The position numbers and the translations under genes were made by a program. Below the pieces are notes generated by a model. It made no database searches, was not told the origin of the DNA, and saw only the letters and a program-made list of their open reading frames with translations. This document shows positions 36,999 to 46,213 of a stretch of DNA of 64,000 nt, one piece after another. Origin of the DNA: Viridibacillus sp050278625 (GTDB taxonomy: Bacteria; Bacillota; Bacilli; Bacillales_A; Planococcaceae); NCBI RefSeq assembly GCF_050278625.1, contig NZ_JBNNTI010000006.1:53882-117881 (forward strand). The letters run 5' to 3'. The first letter of the stretch is position 1. The number at the start of each line of letters is the position of its first letter.

Positions 36999-37781
36999 AT
37001 GACATTTGAAACATTAAAATTAGAAAAAAGTGGTAGACTGGCGACGTTAACTTTAAACAGACCAGCTGCGATGAACTCGATGAATGAAGTAATGATGAGA
37101 GAATTAGCCGAATGCTTTGAAGCATTAAATGATGATGGGGATATACAAGTACTCATTATTAAAGGGGAAGGGAAAGTATTTTCAGCTGGTGGAGATATTA
37201 AAGCAATGCTTCATGAAGAAAGCCCAATGGATATTGACGAAGTTATGATTGATATTACTCGCTTCGTGAAAGCAATGTATATGTTACCGATGATAACAAT
37301 TGCAGCAGTTCATGGAGCATCTGCAGGATTAGGCTTTAGTTTAACGCTAGCTAGTGACATTATTATTGCAGAAGAAAATAGTAAACTTGCAATGAATTTC
37401 ATTGGAATTGGTCTAATACCAGATGGAGCAGGGCATTTCTTTATGAAGGAGCGTTTAGGTACGCCGCTTGCAAAACAGATGATTTGGTCAGGTGACGTAT
37501 TAACTGGTTCTGAAGCAAAAAAACTAGGCTTGGCAGACGAAGTAGTACCTGAAGGGAAAGCTTCTGAACAGGCAGATTTATTAGCAAGAAAATTATTACA
37601 ATCACCAGTTGCAGCAATGATTGCATCAAAGGAGATATTGCATACGCAAAAATATGCAGAGCTATCGAATGTTCTCAAAATGGAAGCAGTTGCGCAATCT
37701 AAAATGCGTAAAACAGTAGATCATTTAGAAGGTATTCAAGCATTTATACAGAAGCGTACACCCGTTTTCAACGGACAGTAA
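36999..37781 (+). CDS. yhaR: Enoyl-CoA hydratase/isomerase family protein YhaR
   Basis: A 260-aa crotonase-fold enzyme using ATG 36999 after AAAAGGGGTG. The oxyanion-hole segments are visible as GKVFSAGGDIKAM (about 55-67) and HGASAGLGFSLTLASD (about 103-118). YhaR-type proteins are assigned to fatty acid beta-oxidation, fitting the FadR site just upstream. The gene position next to yhaO/yhaN/yhaM matches the B. subtilis yha region. A strong terminator follows. Confidence 0.82.
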   Translation: MTFETLKLEKSGRLATLTLNRPAAMNSMNEVMMRELAECFEALNDDGDIQVLIIKGEGKVFSAGGDIKAMLHEESPMDIDEVMIDITRFVKAMYMLPMITIAAVHGASAGLGFSLTLASDIIIAEENSKLAMNFIGIGLIPDGAGHFFMKERLGTPLAKQMIWSGDVLTGSEAKKLGLADEVVPEGKASEQADLLARKLLQSPVAAMIASKEILHTQKYAELSNVLKMEAVAQSKMRKTVDHLEGIQAFIQKRTPVFNGQ

Positions 37782-37823
37782 AAAAATGCCTTTCACAATG
37801 TAACTTTGTGAAAGGCATTTTCA
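37782..37823. terminator. Bidirectional terminator between yhaR and yhzD
   Basis: A perfect stem AAAATGCCTTTCACAA with its complement around TGTAACT, flanked by A and T tracts, between two convergent genes. Confidence 0.85.
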
Positions 37824-38009
37824 TTATGAATGGAACAAAATCAATTTGCCAGCAGAATTTACTAAGCGATGTGTTTGGTCTGCCAACCCTTTTTCTTCAA
37901 TTTGTTGTTGCCCTTGATTTTTTGCAGTTTCATCGTCTGCAAATTCCCATGCTTCGTCAAAAAGTGTTTTCCCTGATTTTTCGAATGCCGTAAATCGGTA
38001 TGCTTTCAT
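37824..38009 (-). CDS. yhzD: YhzD-like small protein
   Basis: A 61-aa protein (MKAYRFTAFEKSGKTLFDEA... QTHRLVNSAGKLILFH) that fits the B. subtilis YhzD family in length, in the FEKxGxxLxDE opening and in the THR..S..GKLxLFH ending. The start at 38009 sits 6 bases after AAAGGGTG; an ATG three codons earlier is less likely. Function is unknown. Confidence 0.75.
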   Translation of the reverse strand: MKAYRFTAFEKSGKTLFDEAWEFADDETAKNQGQQQIEEKGLADQTHRLVNSAGKLILFHS

Positions 38010-38186
38010 AGTCATCACCCTTTTTTATGAATGTGTATTCATTATACTAGAAAAGTCAGAAAAAACATACAACTCATCAAGTGGATTATTATAGTAGTCT
38101 ATTAGTTAAGCTAGATTATGCTATAAACTACCAGAATTTTATGATAAAATAAGAACAAATATTCGTGTTTATTATAGGAGGGAATC

Positions 38187-39410
38187 ATGTCAACCATTCG
38201 ATTTTTTCATACTGCTGACTTACATTTAGATAGCCCATTTAAAGGGATGTCTGCACTCCCAAAGGAGCGTTTACAGGAGCTTCGTAATAGCACATTTGCT
38301 GCGTTTGATCGCTTCATCCAATATGCAGTAAAAGAACGTCCAGATTTTATTGTAATTGTGGGTGATATATATGATGGAGAGGATCGTAGTTTACGTGCAC
38401 AAGCTCATTTCCAAAATGGGATGGAACAATTATATGCCAAGGGTATTCCAGTCATCTTAAGTTATGGAAATCATGATCATTTAAATGGAAAATGGACACG
38501 TTTTGACTTGCCTCCTAATGTCCATGTACTACCAAAGGAAACGAAGCAAGTGACATTGCAAATCCGTGAGACTACTGTTCATATATATGGTTTTAGTTAT
38601 CCTAATCGGCATGTGACAGAGCCCATGATTAATACATATCCAGTTGCTACAAATAATAAGGATACACTTCACATTGGTATGCTTCATGGTAGTTTAATGG
38701 GTAATACAACGCATGATGTCTATGCACCATTTACAAAAGAAGCCTTACTTTCAAAACAATATAATTATTGGGCGCTTGGTCATATCCACTTACGTCAAAT
38801 AGTAAATGATTACCCACCTATTGTTTATTCAGGTAATATTCAAAGTCGCCATCGCAAAGAGCGTGGGATAAAAGGGTTTTATGATGTAGAGATGGACCAG
38901 CATTGCGCTAACCTAGACTTTGTACCGACATCAGTGATTGTTTATGAGCAGCTTGAAGTTAATTGCGATGGCCTTATTCATGCCAATGAAATTTTACAAG
39001 CATGCGAAAGTACGTTACAACAATTTCGAGATATATCTGGTGCAGGCGTTGTTGAACTAAAACTTGAGCACATAGAACCTAGCGCTAAAATGTTATTCGA
39101 AGATACTACTATAGAAGAATGGCTTGAATTGATACGCGAGAGAGAAGAGTTGAAATCCCCCGCTATCTGGGTGCAGTCTGTTCACATCAATTGGCAAGAT
39201 TTTACGGAGTATGATCCTACTGTAGCAACAGAAGCAGTACTTTATGTTATTGACAGTTGGGACGATATGCAGTGGAAAGAAAATCTAAAAGATCTTTACC
39301 AGCATCCTAGGGGAGGACGTTATTTAGAGCCGCTATCTGAATTAGATTTAGAGCAAATTTCAGCACAAACAAAGAACTTATTTAAAAACCTAGTTTCAAG
39401 AAAACTTTAA
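38187..39410 (+). CDS. yhaO: DNA repair exonuclease subunit YhaO (SbcD/Mre11-like)
   Basis: A 407-aa metallophosphoesterase with the Mre11/SbcD metal motifs FHTADLHLDSPF, VGDIYDGEDR, SYGNHDHLNG, GMLHGS and ALGHIHLRQ (residues about 6-205), then a cap region. It starts at ATG 38187 after TAGGAGGGAA. In B. subtilis yhaO overlaps yhaN, encoding its ATPase partner; here a 219-bp palindrome-rich segment has come between them. Probably a DNA repair nuclease of the SbcCD type. Confidence 0.85.
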   Translation: MSTIRFFHTADLHLDSPFKGMSALPKERLQELRNSTFAAFDRFIQYAVKERPDFIVIVGDIYDGEDRSLRAQAHFQNGMEQLYAKGIPVILSYGNHDHLNGKWTRFDLPPNVHVLPKETKQVTLQIRETTVHIYGFSYPNRHVTEPMINTYPVATNNKDTLHIGMLHGSLMGNTTHDVYAPFTKEALLSKQYNYWALGHIHLRQIVNDYPPIVYSGNIQSRHRKERGIKGFYDVEMDQHCANLDFVPTSVIVYEQLEVNCDGLIHANEILQACESTLQQFRDISGAGVVELKLEHIEPSAKMLFEDTTIEEWLELIREREELKSPAIWVQSVHINWQDFTEYDPTVATEAVLYVIDSWDDMQWKENLKDLYQHPRGGRYLEPLSELDLEQISAQTKNLFKNLVSRKL

Positions 39411-39629
39411 CTTCTTTCAGCAGAAGTCTCCCACCTCTATAGGTGGTGAGATGAATGCGGATTTAAGCTACTTTTCAGCGGGTGTCCAAACACCCGCTGA
39501 AAGAAGTTAAAGCCTCCGGCGGATGTCACGGAATCGGAAAGGAGTTTTTGTGCAAGCACAAAGCCGATTCCGGACACAATTATGCCGAGGCATAATTGAT
39601 CTTTGAAGTAAAAGAAGGGAGTGAACAAT
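39409..39629. repeat. Palindrome-rich insertion between yhaO and yhaN
   Basis: Four hairpins crowd this gap: CCACC-TCTAT-AGGTGG (about 39431); TTCAGCGGGTG with CACCCGCTGAA (39475-39502); GGAATCGG...CCGATTCC enclosing TTGTGC-AA-GCACAA (about 39532-39573); and AATTATGCC-GA-GGCATAATT (about 39579-39598). In addition TAACTTCTTTCAGC (39408-39421) is repeated inverted at 39497-39510. The first hairpin and its tail (GAGATGAATGCGG) look like the right end of IS200/IS605-type elements, which is a recollection and not a proven match. The yhaO stop codon lies in the first repeat. Confidence 0.6.
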
Positions 39630-42530
39630 ATGTATATCCACAAACTGGTTATTTTCGGATTCGGGCAACATGAGAATGTCACGGTTAATTTGAAAAATGG
39701 CATCAATGTATTCTATGGGCTTAATGAAGCAGGGAAAACGACGATTCAGCAATTTATACTTCATATACTATTTGGTTTTCCTCAGAAGAATGCGCAACAG
39801 CTACGCTACGAACCGAAAGCAGGCAGTAAATATGGGGGCCAAGTGCATATAATAGACGATGAATTTGGGAACTGTGTTATTGAACGAGTGAAGGGGAAAG
39901 CAATAGGCGATGTTACGGTTTATTTTGAAGATGGTACAAGAGGGCATGAAGAGGAGTTAGCGAAAATAGTTCACGGCTATAATCGTGAAAGTTTTGAAGC
40001 CATTTTTTCTTTTTCTGTTCACCAATTACAACAGCTAGAGAATATATCTGAAGACGAACTGAGTAAAGTGTTATTAGCTTCAGGTACAACAGGTGTTGAC
40101 CAGCTAACTAAATTGGAAAAGGAACTTGAAAAGAAAATTGGAGAGCTCTTTAAGAAATTAGGTAAAAACCCAACAATAAATAGACAAATTGAAGAACTTC
40201 GTGAAAGTGATCAAATTCTAAAAGAAGAGCGTAAAAAACTTGAGGAATATGAGCCTACTATTTTGAGGTTACAGCAAATTACAGCAGAATTAGATGATAT
40301 TAAATCAGCTGAATCTATGCAATTGCAAGAGCAACAGAGGTTACATATTTTCCGTCAACTCTATCCTCTATTACAAAAGAAAGAACAGATAGAGCAAGGG
40401 CTCAAATCTATTTTACAGAGAGGATTTCCGACAAACGGAGTGCATCGTTATGAACTGTACAAAGACAAAAAACTTGAAGTACAAGCTATATTAAACCAAG
40501 TTCATCAAGAAAAAGAAGTACTCCAAAAACAGCTCCAAGCAGATTTTAATGATGAACGATACCAACGACTAAAGAACCTCAATGACCAAGATAGTGAATG
40601 GCGCGAGTGGCTCTCTAAAGTGAAAAGTATTGAAAATGATATTGAAATACTGCAACAAGAAAAAATGGCCCAATACCGTTTATTGGGCATTACGGATTAT
40701 GAACAACAACAAGCTTTAGAGCAAACAGAAGTTTCTCTTGAACAGGAAGATTATTTTCGTCAATTAGTAAAGCAAATGGAAGAAAATGAAGAGCAATACC
40801 GATTTAGTCAGCGTACTGTGGACCAACTTCAACAGGAGTTAGTTGCAGTTGAACAAAAACTAGACAATCTCTTTGAACAGCAACCATCTGACTACGAGAT
40901 AGAACGGGCAGCCAATTGGTCAGCAAAAATACAAAGAGCAGCTGAAGCGAAGGCAACCTTAAATCAAGGTCTAAAACCAGCTAAAAGCGCAAAGTCAGTA
41001 AAACTTTTCAGTATAGCGATTGTAGTATTAGCTATTCTAATTGGCATTAGTCAATCTAATTGGCTTGTGATTGCAATAGGCATTATTATAGCTGTTGCAC
41101 TATGGTTTATTTTAGATAATAGTACAGTGCCAAAGGAAGAAAATCTAGTAGATAAAGAAGCTCATATACGTGAGATTCATGATTTTGAATCCCAGCAATC
41201 TGATATGGAACAACTTCTAACGAAAATTCGGCAATTTGAAGATCGTATTACTCTGTTACAAGAACAGTATGATGATAAACAAGGGCAATTGAAAGAAGCA
41301 AAGAAGGCCGTGTCTAAATTTAATATATTTATTGAACAAAGTGAAGAGCAACTTCAATTATTTTTAAAACGGTTTCAAATAAGCGGATCATTACAGCCGG
41401 AACTTTTAACAGAGTTATTCAGACAAGTACGTGAGCTTCAGCAAAAAAGTACAAGTATAATGATGAAAGAATATCAATTAGAAAGTCTTTCTGCTCAACT
41501 AGATGGGCGTACAAAAGATGCCACAGAAGCTTGTGAAATGATTTGTACGAAAGAAAACTTATCTTCTACCATTCAAGCTGTCTTTTTCAAAATGACTGAG
41601 CAACAACAGTTTGTTGTAACTGCTAAAGAAAAACTACAACAACTAGAAAGTATTATTGAGGAGAAGACAAATTTGCATAAATCTTATACAGCTGAAATTT
41701 TAAGTTTATTTGAAGAAGCAGATGTTGAAACAGCAGAGGGTTTCTATAAGGCTGCAGAACAATTTCAGCTTTATAAGGACAATTGCCTTTCATTAAAACA
41801 AGTAGAAGAACAATTGGCAATGTTTGATGAATCCGCTGTTAACATTCAATTAAATGATACAGAATCCCAAAATCTACTTGAGCACATATCAGCTACACTG
41901 CTATCTTTAAAAGAAAAGAAAGATAATTTACTCGGTGAACAAGCTGATTTACAAGCCAAAACAACAGGATTATTAAAAGACGAGAAATATGGTATTCAGA
42001 TTCAAAGGTTTGAAGAGCAAAAAGCAGCTCTAGCGGAGCAAGCGCGTGAATGGGCTATAAATCAAGCAATCTCAACTGCAATACAAGAAACAATGCGAAA
42101 CTTAAAAGAAAAAAGACTGCCAGCAGTTTTGAGAGATGCAGAACGATATTTTAAACAATTAACAGGTGGTCGATATGAGGCTTTAGAGATTAACTCAGAA
42201 AGTATTTTCGAAGCAGTGGCTGAAGATGGTATGCGCTATACAATAGCTGAATTGAGCCAAGGCACAAAGGAGCAAGCCTATGTAGCATTACGATTTGCAT
42301 TGGCGGATTCATTACAACAATCTGCACCATTTCCGATTATTATGGATGATCCTTTTGTCCATTTTGATCGTTTGCGCATTGGGAACATGGTACAATTAGT
42401 TGATAGTATTCAAACGAAACACCAGGTACTCTATTTTACATGCCATGAAAATATGATAGATCAATGGTCAAAATCATTCGTCATTCATGTTTCAAATTTA
42501 AAAAGTGAAAGGAGATTGACTTCCATATGA
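39630..42530 (+). CDS. yhaN: SMC/SbcC-like ATPase YhaN with central membrane segments
   Basis: A 966-aa protein using ATG 39630 (AAGGGAG 8 bases upstream). N-terminal ABC half: FGFGQHENV, FYGLNEAGKTTIQQF (Walker A). Long coiled coils fill about 150-450 and 500-830. C-terminal half: ELSQGTKEQAYVALRFALAD (signature) and FPIIMDDPFVHFD (Walker B). Two hydrophobic helices (about 457-495) interrupt the coiled coil, unlike SbcC, and would tether the hinge region to the membrane; this is a known oddity of the YhaN family. It overlaps yhaM by four bases. Confidence 0.85.
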   Translation: MYIHKLVIFGFGQHENVTVNLKNGINVFYGLNEAGKTTIQQFILHILFGFPQKNAQQLRYEPKAGSKYGGQVHIIDDEFGNCVIERVKGKAIGDVTVYFEDGTRGHEEELAKIVHGYNRESFEAIFSFSVHQLQQLENISEDELSKVLLASGTTGVDQLTKLEKELEKKIGELFKKLGKNPTINRQIEELRESDQILKEERKKLEEYEPTILRLQQITAELDDIKSAESMQLQEQQRLHIFRQLYPLLQKKEQIEQGLKSILQRGFPTNGVHRYELYKDKKLEVQAILNQVHQEKEVLQKQLQADFNDERYQRLKNLNDQDSEWREWLSKVKSIENDIEILQQEKMAQYRLLGITDYEQQQALEQTEVSLEQEDYFRQLVKQMEENEEQYRFSQRTVDQLQQELVAVEQKLDNLFEQQPSDYEIERAANWSAKIQRAAEAKATLNQGLKPAKSAKSVKLFSIAIVVLAILIGISQSNWLVIAIGIIIAVALWFILDNSTVPKEENLVDKEAHIREIHDFESQQSDMEQLLTKIRQFEDRITLLQEQYDDKQGQLKEAKKAVSKFNIFIEQSEEQLQLFLKRFQISGSLQPELLTELFRQVRELQQKSTSIMMKEYQLESLSAQLDGRTKDATEACEMICTKENLSSTIQAVFFKMTEQQQFVVTAKEKLQQLESIIEEKTNLHKSYTAEILSLFEEADVETAEGFYKAAEQFQLYKDNCLSLKQVEEQLAMFDESAVNIQLNDTESQNLLEHISATLLSLKEKKDNLLGEQADLQAKTTGLLKDEKYGIQIQRFEEQKAALAEQAREWAINQAISTAIQETMRNLKEKRLPAVLRDAERYFKQLTGGRYEALEINSESIFEAVAEDGMRYTIAELSQGTKEQAYVALRFALADSLQQSAPFPIIMDDPFVHFDRLRIGNMVQLVDSIQTKHQVLYFTCHENMIDQWSKSFVIHVSNLKSERRLTSI

Positions 42531-43465
42531 ATGGTATAGCATCACTTCAAGTCGGAGAGCCAGTCGATCATTATTTATTAATTAAGCAAGCTACAAAAGG
42601 CGTTACAACAGTGGGGAAGCCATTTATGACGCTTATTTTACAAGACAAGAGCGGTAGTATTGAAGCGAAATTATGGGATACAGGCGAAGAGCATGAAAAA
42701 CTATATCAATCTGAGGGCATTGTACGTGTTGGTGGAGAAATCCATGATTACCGTGGTAAAGCTCAACTACGTATAAAAGCAATCCGTCCAGTAGCAAATG
42801 ATGAGGGAGTTTCTGTAGTGGATTTAGTACCTTCTGCTGAAACACCGAAAGAGGAATTGTTTGAACAATTGATGCAGTTCTTCTTCGAAATAAAAAATCC
42901 ACAAATATCACGCATTACTAGACATATATTAAAGGAAAACCAAGATGCGGTTATGACATTCCCAGCAGCGACAAAAAATCACCATGATTATGCATCTGGT
43001 TTAATAGACCACGTCGTATCGATGTTAAAATTAGGTCGAGCAATAGCTGATTTATATCCGACTCTAAATAAGGATTTACTATATGCAGGCATCATTTTAC
43101 ATGATATCGGCAAAGTAGTTGAGTTATCAGGACCAGTTGCAACATCATATACTGTAACAGGTAATATGCTAGGGCACATCTCGATTATGGTGACAGAAAT
43201 TGCGAAAGCTGCAGATACACTTCAAATCGAGGGTGAAGAAGTCATGTTATTGCAACATATGGTGTTATCTCATCACGGTAAAGAAGAATGGGGAAGCCCT
43301 AAAAAGCCAATGTTGCAAGAAGCTGAAATGCTTCACTACATCGATAATATTGATGCCAAAATGAATATGCTAAAACGTGCTCTAGGTAAAACTGTTCCAG
43401 GAGAATTTACAGAAAGACTATTCCCATTAGATAATCGTTCATTCTATAAACCAACAATTGACTAA
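42527..43465 (+). CDS. yhaM: 3'-5' exoribonuclease YhaM
   Basis: A 312-aa protein with an N-terminal OB-fold (about 1-95; LILQDKSGSIEAKLWD) and a C-terminal HD phosphohydrolase domain (about 155-285; HHDYASGLIDHVVSML, ILHDIGKVVELSG, LSHHG). Its length matches B. subtilis YhaM, which degrades RNA and single-stranded DNA from the 3' end. The ATGA overlap with yhaN implies translational coupling. A terminator follows. Confidence 0.9.
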   Translation: MNGIASLQVGEPVDHYLLIKQATKGVTTVGKPFMTLILQDKSGSIEAKLWDTGEEHEKLYQSEGIVRVGGEIHDYRGKAQLRIKAIRPVANDEGVSVVDLVPSAETPKEELFEQLMQFFFEIKNPQISRITRHILKENQDAVMTFPAATKNHHDYASGLIDHVVSMLKLGRAIADLYPTLNKDLLYAGIILHDIGKVVELSGPVATSYTVTGNMLGHISIMVTEIAKAADTLQIEGEEVMLLQHMVLSHHGKEEWGSPKKPMLQEAEMLHYIDNIDAKMNMLKRALGKTVPGEFTERLFPLDNRSFYKPTID

Positions 43466-43472
43466 TAAAATA

Positions 43473-43508
43473 AAAAAGGACCTTCCAGCGATGCTGAGAG
43501 GTCCTTTT
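43473..43508. terminator. Terminator between yhaM and the CotD-like gene
   Basis: AAAAAGGACCT...AGGTCCTTTTT with an inner CAGCGATGCTG arm; usable from both sides by the convergent genes. Confidence 0.75.
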
Positions 43509-43531
43509 TACGTACTAAAAGAGTATTACTG

Positions 43532-43858
43532 TTAACAGTTACGGAACAGTCCATGGAATGGTTTATGACACGGCATATTCGTAGGGCAGTGAACTGGTTT
43601 ACCTGGATCAACTACTACGTTTTCAGTAGCTTGTGTGTAGTAATGACGAGGTACATTAACAATGTGTTTTCTGTTTACAGTAACTATAGGATGAATAACG
43701 GGAACTTCTCTTTCTACATAGCAATCATTGAACTGATATTGTGTAGGGCATACGACTGGGTGTTGACCGTGATGGCAATGACCGTGGCCGTGACGGTGGC
43801 CGTGGCCATGACCGAAACCATGGCAGTGGTGATGGTTGTGACATTTCAAAGGAATCAC
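43532..43858 (-). CDS. CotD-like spore coat protein
   Basis: A 108-aa His- and Cys-rich protein. Residues 7-32 are almost entirely His/Gly (CHNHHHCHGFGHGHGHRHGH), followed by HPVVCPTQYQFNDCYVEREV, HPIVTVNRKHIVNVPRHYY and a Cys-containing tail, the pattern of CotD-family inner coat proteins. The RBS (GGAGGTGATT) just precedes the ATG. Expression in the mother cell late in sporulation is expected from the family. The His run could also bind metal. Confidence 0.8.
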   Translation of the reverse strand: MIPLKCHNHHHCHGFGHGHGHRHGHGHCHHGQHPVVCPTQYQFNDCYVEREVPVIHPIVTVNRKHIVNVPRHYYTQATENVVVDPGKPVHCPTNMPCHKPFHGLFRNC

Positions 43859-43979
43859 CTCCGTTCTAACTTGTTAATTCTATAACATGCTACAAATCAA
43901 AATGTTAAGAGGACAGAGGCCCGTATAAAGAAAAAATACCTGACCCATCGTAATGGACCAAGTACTTTTATGAGGCTAA

Positions 43980-44852
43980 TTATTTTCCAGCCTTATCTTC
44001 ATTTAAAAATTGGCTTAGTGCGTCTTTTAGATCTTTGTCTTTAATCTTCACGTCAGCTTCTTTGATTAACTTAGTAGCTGTTTCAAGGAATTTTTTTTGG
44101 GCTGTATCACCAGCAGCAATTTTTTGTTTAATTTCATTTTTGCTAGCTTCTAATGAAGGAAGGTCTTTAACATCACGCTTGTCCTCTAATTTAATGATGT
44201 GATAGCCGTGAGTAGATTTAACTGGCCCGCTAATTTCACCTTTTTTAAGAGCATATGAAGCGTCTGTAAATTCAGCAACCATTTTATCTGGGCCGAACCA
44301 ACCTAGTTTACCACCAGCTTCTTTAGAACCTGGATCTGTAGAATACTTTTTAGCAAGTTTAGTGAAATCTCCACCTTTATCAAGTTTAGATTTTACTTCT
44401 TTCGCTGTTGCTTCATCAGCAACTAAGATATGGCTTGCTTTCACTTCTGTTTTCATACGTTCGTAGAAAGCTTCGATATCTTTTTCAGAAATATCCATAG
44501 CTTTTTCTTGTAATAAAAGAATACGGATGTAATTTTCTTTAAAATCTTTTTCAGTTAAGTTTTGAGTAGCAAGAGTTTGTTCGTAGGTATCACCCATTGC
44601 TTCTTTTTGTTTTTTGAACTCTGCGTCTACTTCTTTATCAGTTATTTTGTATTTATCTTCTAAAACACGTTTGATAACTAATGTTTGAAGCGTTTGTGTA
44701 CCAGCCGAGTTTTTCATTTCTTGGTACAGTTGTTCTTTTGTGATGTTTCCAGCTTTTGATTCTGCTACTATTTCGTTACTTGAATTATTTCCACATGCAG
44801 CAAGAGCAAGAACAGATGCTGCTAGTGTAAGTGATAATACGGTTTTCTTCAT
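43980..44852 (-). CDS. prsA: Foldase lipoprotein PrsA (parvulin peptidyl-prolyl isomerase)
   Basis: A 290-aa lipoprotein: signal peptide MKKTVLSLTLAASVLALAAC with Cys at 20, an N-terminal SurA-like helical region, and a parvulin domain (about 130-225; KASHILVADEATAKEVKSKL, KYSTDPGSKEAGGKLGWFGP, GPVKSTHGYHIIKLED). It folds exported proteins on the outer face of the membrane and is usually essential. ATG 44852 is preceded by GGGAGAG. Its position beside scoC, yhaM and hit matches B. subtilis. Confidence 0.92.
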   Translation of the reverse strand: MKKTVLSLTLAASVLALAACGNNSSNEIVAESKAGNITKEQLYQEMKNSAGTQTLQTLVIKRVLEDKYKITDKEVDAEFKKQKEAMGDTYEQTLATQNLTEKDFKENYIRILLLQEKAMDISEKDIEAFYERMKTEVKASHILVADEATAKEVKSKLDKGGDFTKLAKKYSTDPGSKEAGGKLGWFGPDKMVAEFTDASYALKKGEISGPVKSTHGYHIIKLEDKRDVKDLPSLEASKNEIKQKIAAGDTAQKKFLETATKLIKEADVKIKDKDLKDALSQFLNEDKAGK

Positions 44853-45005
44853 CTTTAAAATCTCTCCCAACTTTAGTCACTTATAACCAATGTATTTGTA
44901 ACTATAACACAAAACGATAAAAAAAGAAAAAGGTTCCATATATTCATTAGCCTAAAACAGAAAAACACCCATGCATAATATAGCAATTAGAAGGGGGTGC
45001 AGGTT

Positions 45006-45104
45006 ATGAGTAATGGTGGCGGATACTCTAACGGTTCAGGCTTTGCTTTAATTGTCGTGCTCTTTATTTTGTTAATTATTGTAGGTACGGCATTTATTTG
45101 CTAA
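45006..45104 (+). CDS. YjcZ-family sporulation micro-protein
   Basis: A 32-aa protein: Gly/Ser/Asn-rich start MSNGGGYSNGSGF followed by one membrane helix ALIVVLFILLIIVGTAFI, exactly the YjcZ/YosX-like tiny membrane family. The ribosome site AAGGGGGTG precedes ATG 45006. A CATAATATA box at 44974-44982 resembles a sigma-K -10, with a possible AC 15 bases upstream, slightly short of the usual spacing. It lies between prsA (minus) and a terminator. Confidence 0.8.
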   Translation: MSNGGGYSNGSGFALIVVLFILLIIVGTAFIC

Positions 45105-45115
45105 GTTTTAGGGAA

Positions 45116-45157
45116 TAAGAAAGTCCATTTGCAGTAATGCGAATGGACTTTCTTATT
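45116..45157 (+). terminator. Terminator of the YjcZ-like gene
   Basis: Perfect stem AAGAAAGTCCATT with AATGGACTTTCTT, followed by a T-rich tract. Confidence 0.8.
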
Positions 45158-45253
45158 TATAAATTTCATTTCACTAATTTTAGGATGGATGAACTAACTT
45201 AGTGTCGATAGAACTTATCCAACAAGCTATTTTAGATGTTATAAAATGGTTGC

Positions 45254-45436
45254 TTACACAGTAAACAGAATCTCCAAGTAAAAGGAGATTAACAAAATGG
45301 TAATCAACACATTTATTGTTCGATATATTTTTGGTTGTTTTTCTTCAGGAATTTCTTTTTGCACACAAAGAGCATACGTCATCCGGTTGATTTGAAATAA
45401 ATAAAACACCGAGAATAGGACGACAATAGCAATCAT
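45254..45436 (-). CDS. Small two-helix membrane protein of unknown function
   Basis: A 60-aa protein (MIAIVVLFSVFYLFQINRMT... NVLITILLISFYLEILFTV) with two membrane helices and a charged central loop. GAGGAGG lies 10 bases before the ATG at 45436; a TTG one codon earlier has better spacing (7 bases). I do not recognise a family. It is separated by under 70 bases from the DUF3267 gene upstream and may be co-transcribed with it. Confidence 0.55.
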   Translation of the reverse strand: MIAIVVLFSVFYLFQINRMTYALCVQKEIPEEKQPKIYRTINVLITILLISFYLEILFTV

Positions 45437-45503
45437 CAAGTCTTTTCCTCCTCTCTATCTACACCACAAGCATAACAAAAGAAGAACAGAAATGACAAGT
45501 TAA

Positions 45504-46052
45504 TCATCGTTGGTTAGAAGATGGAACTAAAATTTCAAAACCCTTATCTGTTTCTTCAATTAAAGCGGTTTTAGGTGAATGAATAAGATGCTTGACATAC
45601 AATAGATCAATTAAGCAAAGTCCGCAGTGATAAGCCAACAAAATTGAAAAGTAATGTCTAAAGGATGGGAACAAAATCGCTCCAATCACTAAAGCTATGT
45701 TAAGCAGAACAAACGGTACAAGCAATGCAAAAATATAACGACTTTTTAAAATCGGCTCATGGATACGCATCGACAATACAGGTAAAAAACCATATTGTTT
45801 CTCAATAGAATAGCGCAAACTTTTACGATAATTAAAAAGTGGTATAAAATGCAGCACCTTATGAATAGGGTAAATCATAAAAAAGACAATTAAAAAGAGC
45901 GGGAATAAGTGATCTGATAACGGATCTTCTTTAAATATATTTAATAGTATATAAAAAACAGAAAATACGCTAATAACGATAATAGTAGACAATAAAAAAA
46001 TACGATCGTGGCCGTATTGTTTCTGTACATTAATTGTTTTCCAGCAATGCAA
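45504..46052 (-). CDS. DUF3267 membrane protein (zincin-like fold)
   Basis: A 182-aa protein starting at a TTG (46052) with GGAG 10 bases upstream. It has four hydrophobic segments (about 20-40, 48-66, 105-130, 135-155). The HKVLHF segment (about 64-69) after the second segment and AYHCGLCLIDLLYVKHLI near the C-terminus fit the DUF3267 family, predicted relatives of membrane zinc peptidases, though a full HExxH is not present. It sits between scoC and prsA, where B. subtilis has yhaI/yhaJ/yhaK; I do not assign a symbol. Confidence 0.6.
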   Translation of the reverse strand: MHCWKTINVQKQYGHDRIFLLSTIIVISVFSVFYILLNIFKEDPLSDHLFPLFLIVFFMIYPIHKVLHFIPLFNYRKSLRYSIEKQYGFLPVLSMRIHEPILKSRYIFALLVPFVLLNIALVIGAILFPSFRHYFSILLAYHCGLCLIDLLYVKHLIHSPKTALIEETDKGFEILVPSSNQR

Positions 46053-46213
46053 GGTATAGCATCTCCAATTTCAAAATATGATAATCTTCGAAACCTAACA
46101 TTAATGCTTTTTATAAGGAAAATCAAGTCATTTTATATTAAAAAAAAGATAGCGTTTTCATCCTTGAGAATTGCCCAATCGGAGCAATTCTCAGGTTGAA
46201 CTCGTTGCGAATA

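Noticed and set aside
37310..37678. 122-codon minus-strand frame inside yhaR
   Set aside because: It is an antisense shadow of a clear crotonase gene with no ribosome site.
46163..46193. Hairpin GAGAATTGC/GCAATTCTC downstream of scoC as a terminator
   Set aside because: The stem is perfect, but the nearest T run on the minus strand starts some 20 bases later, so I could not support a normal intrinsic terminator.
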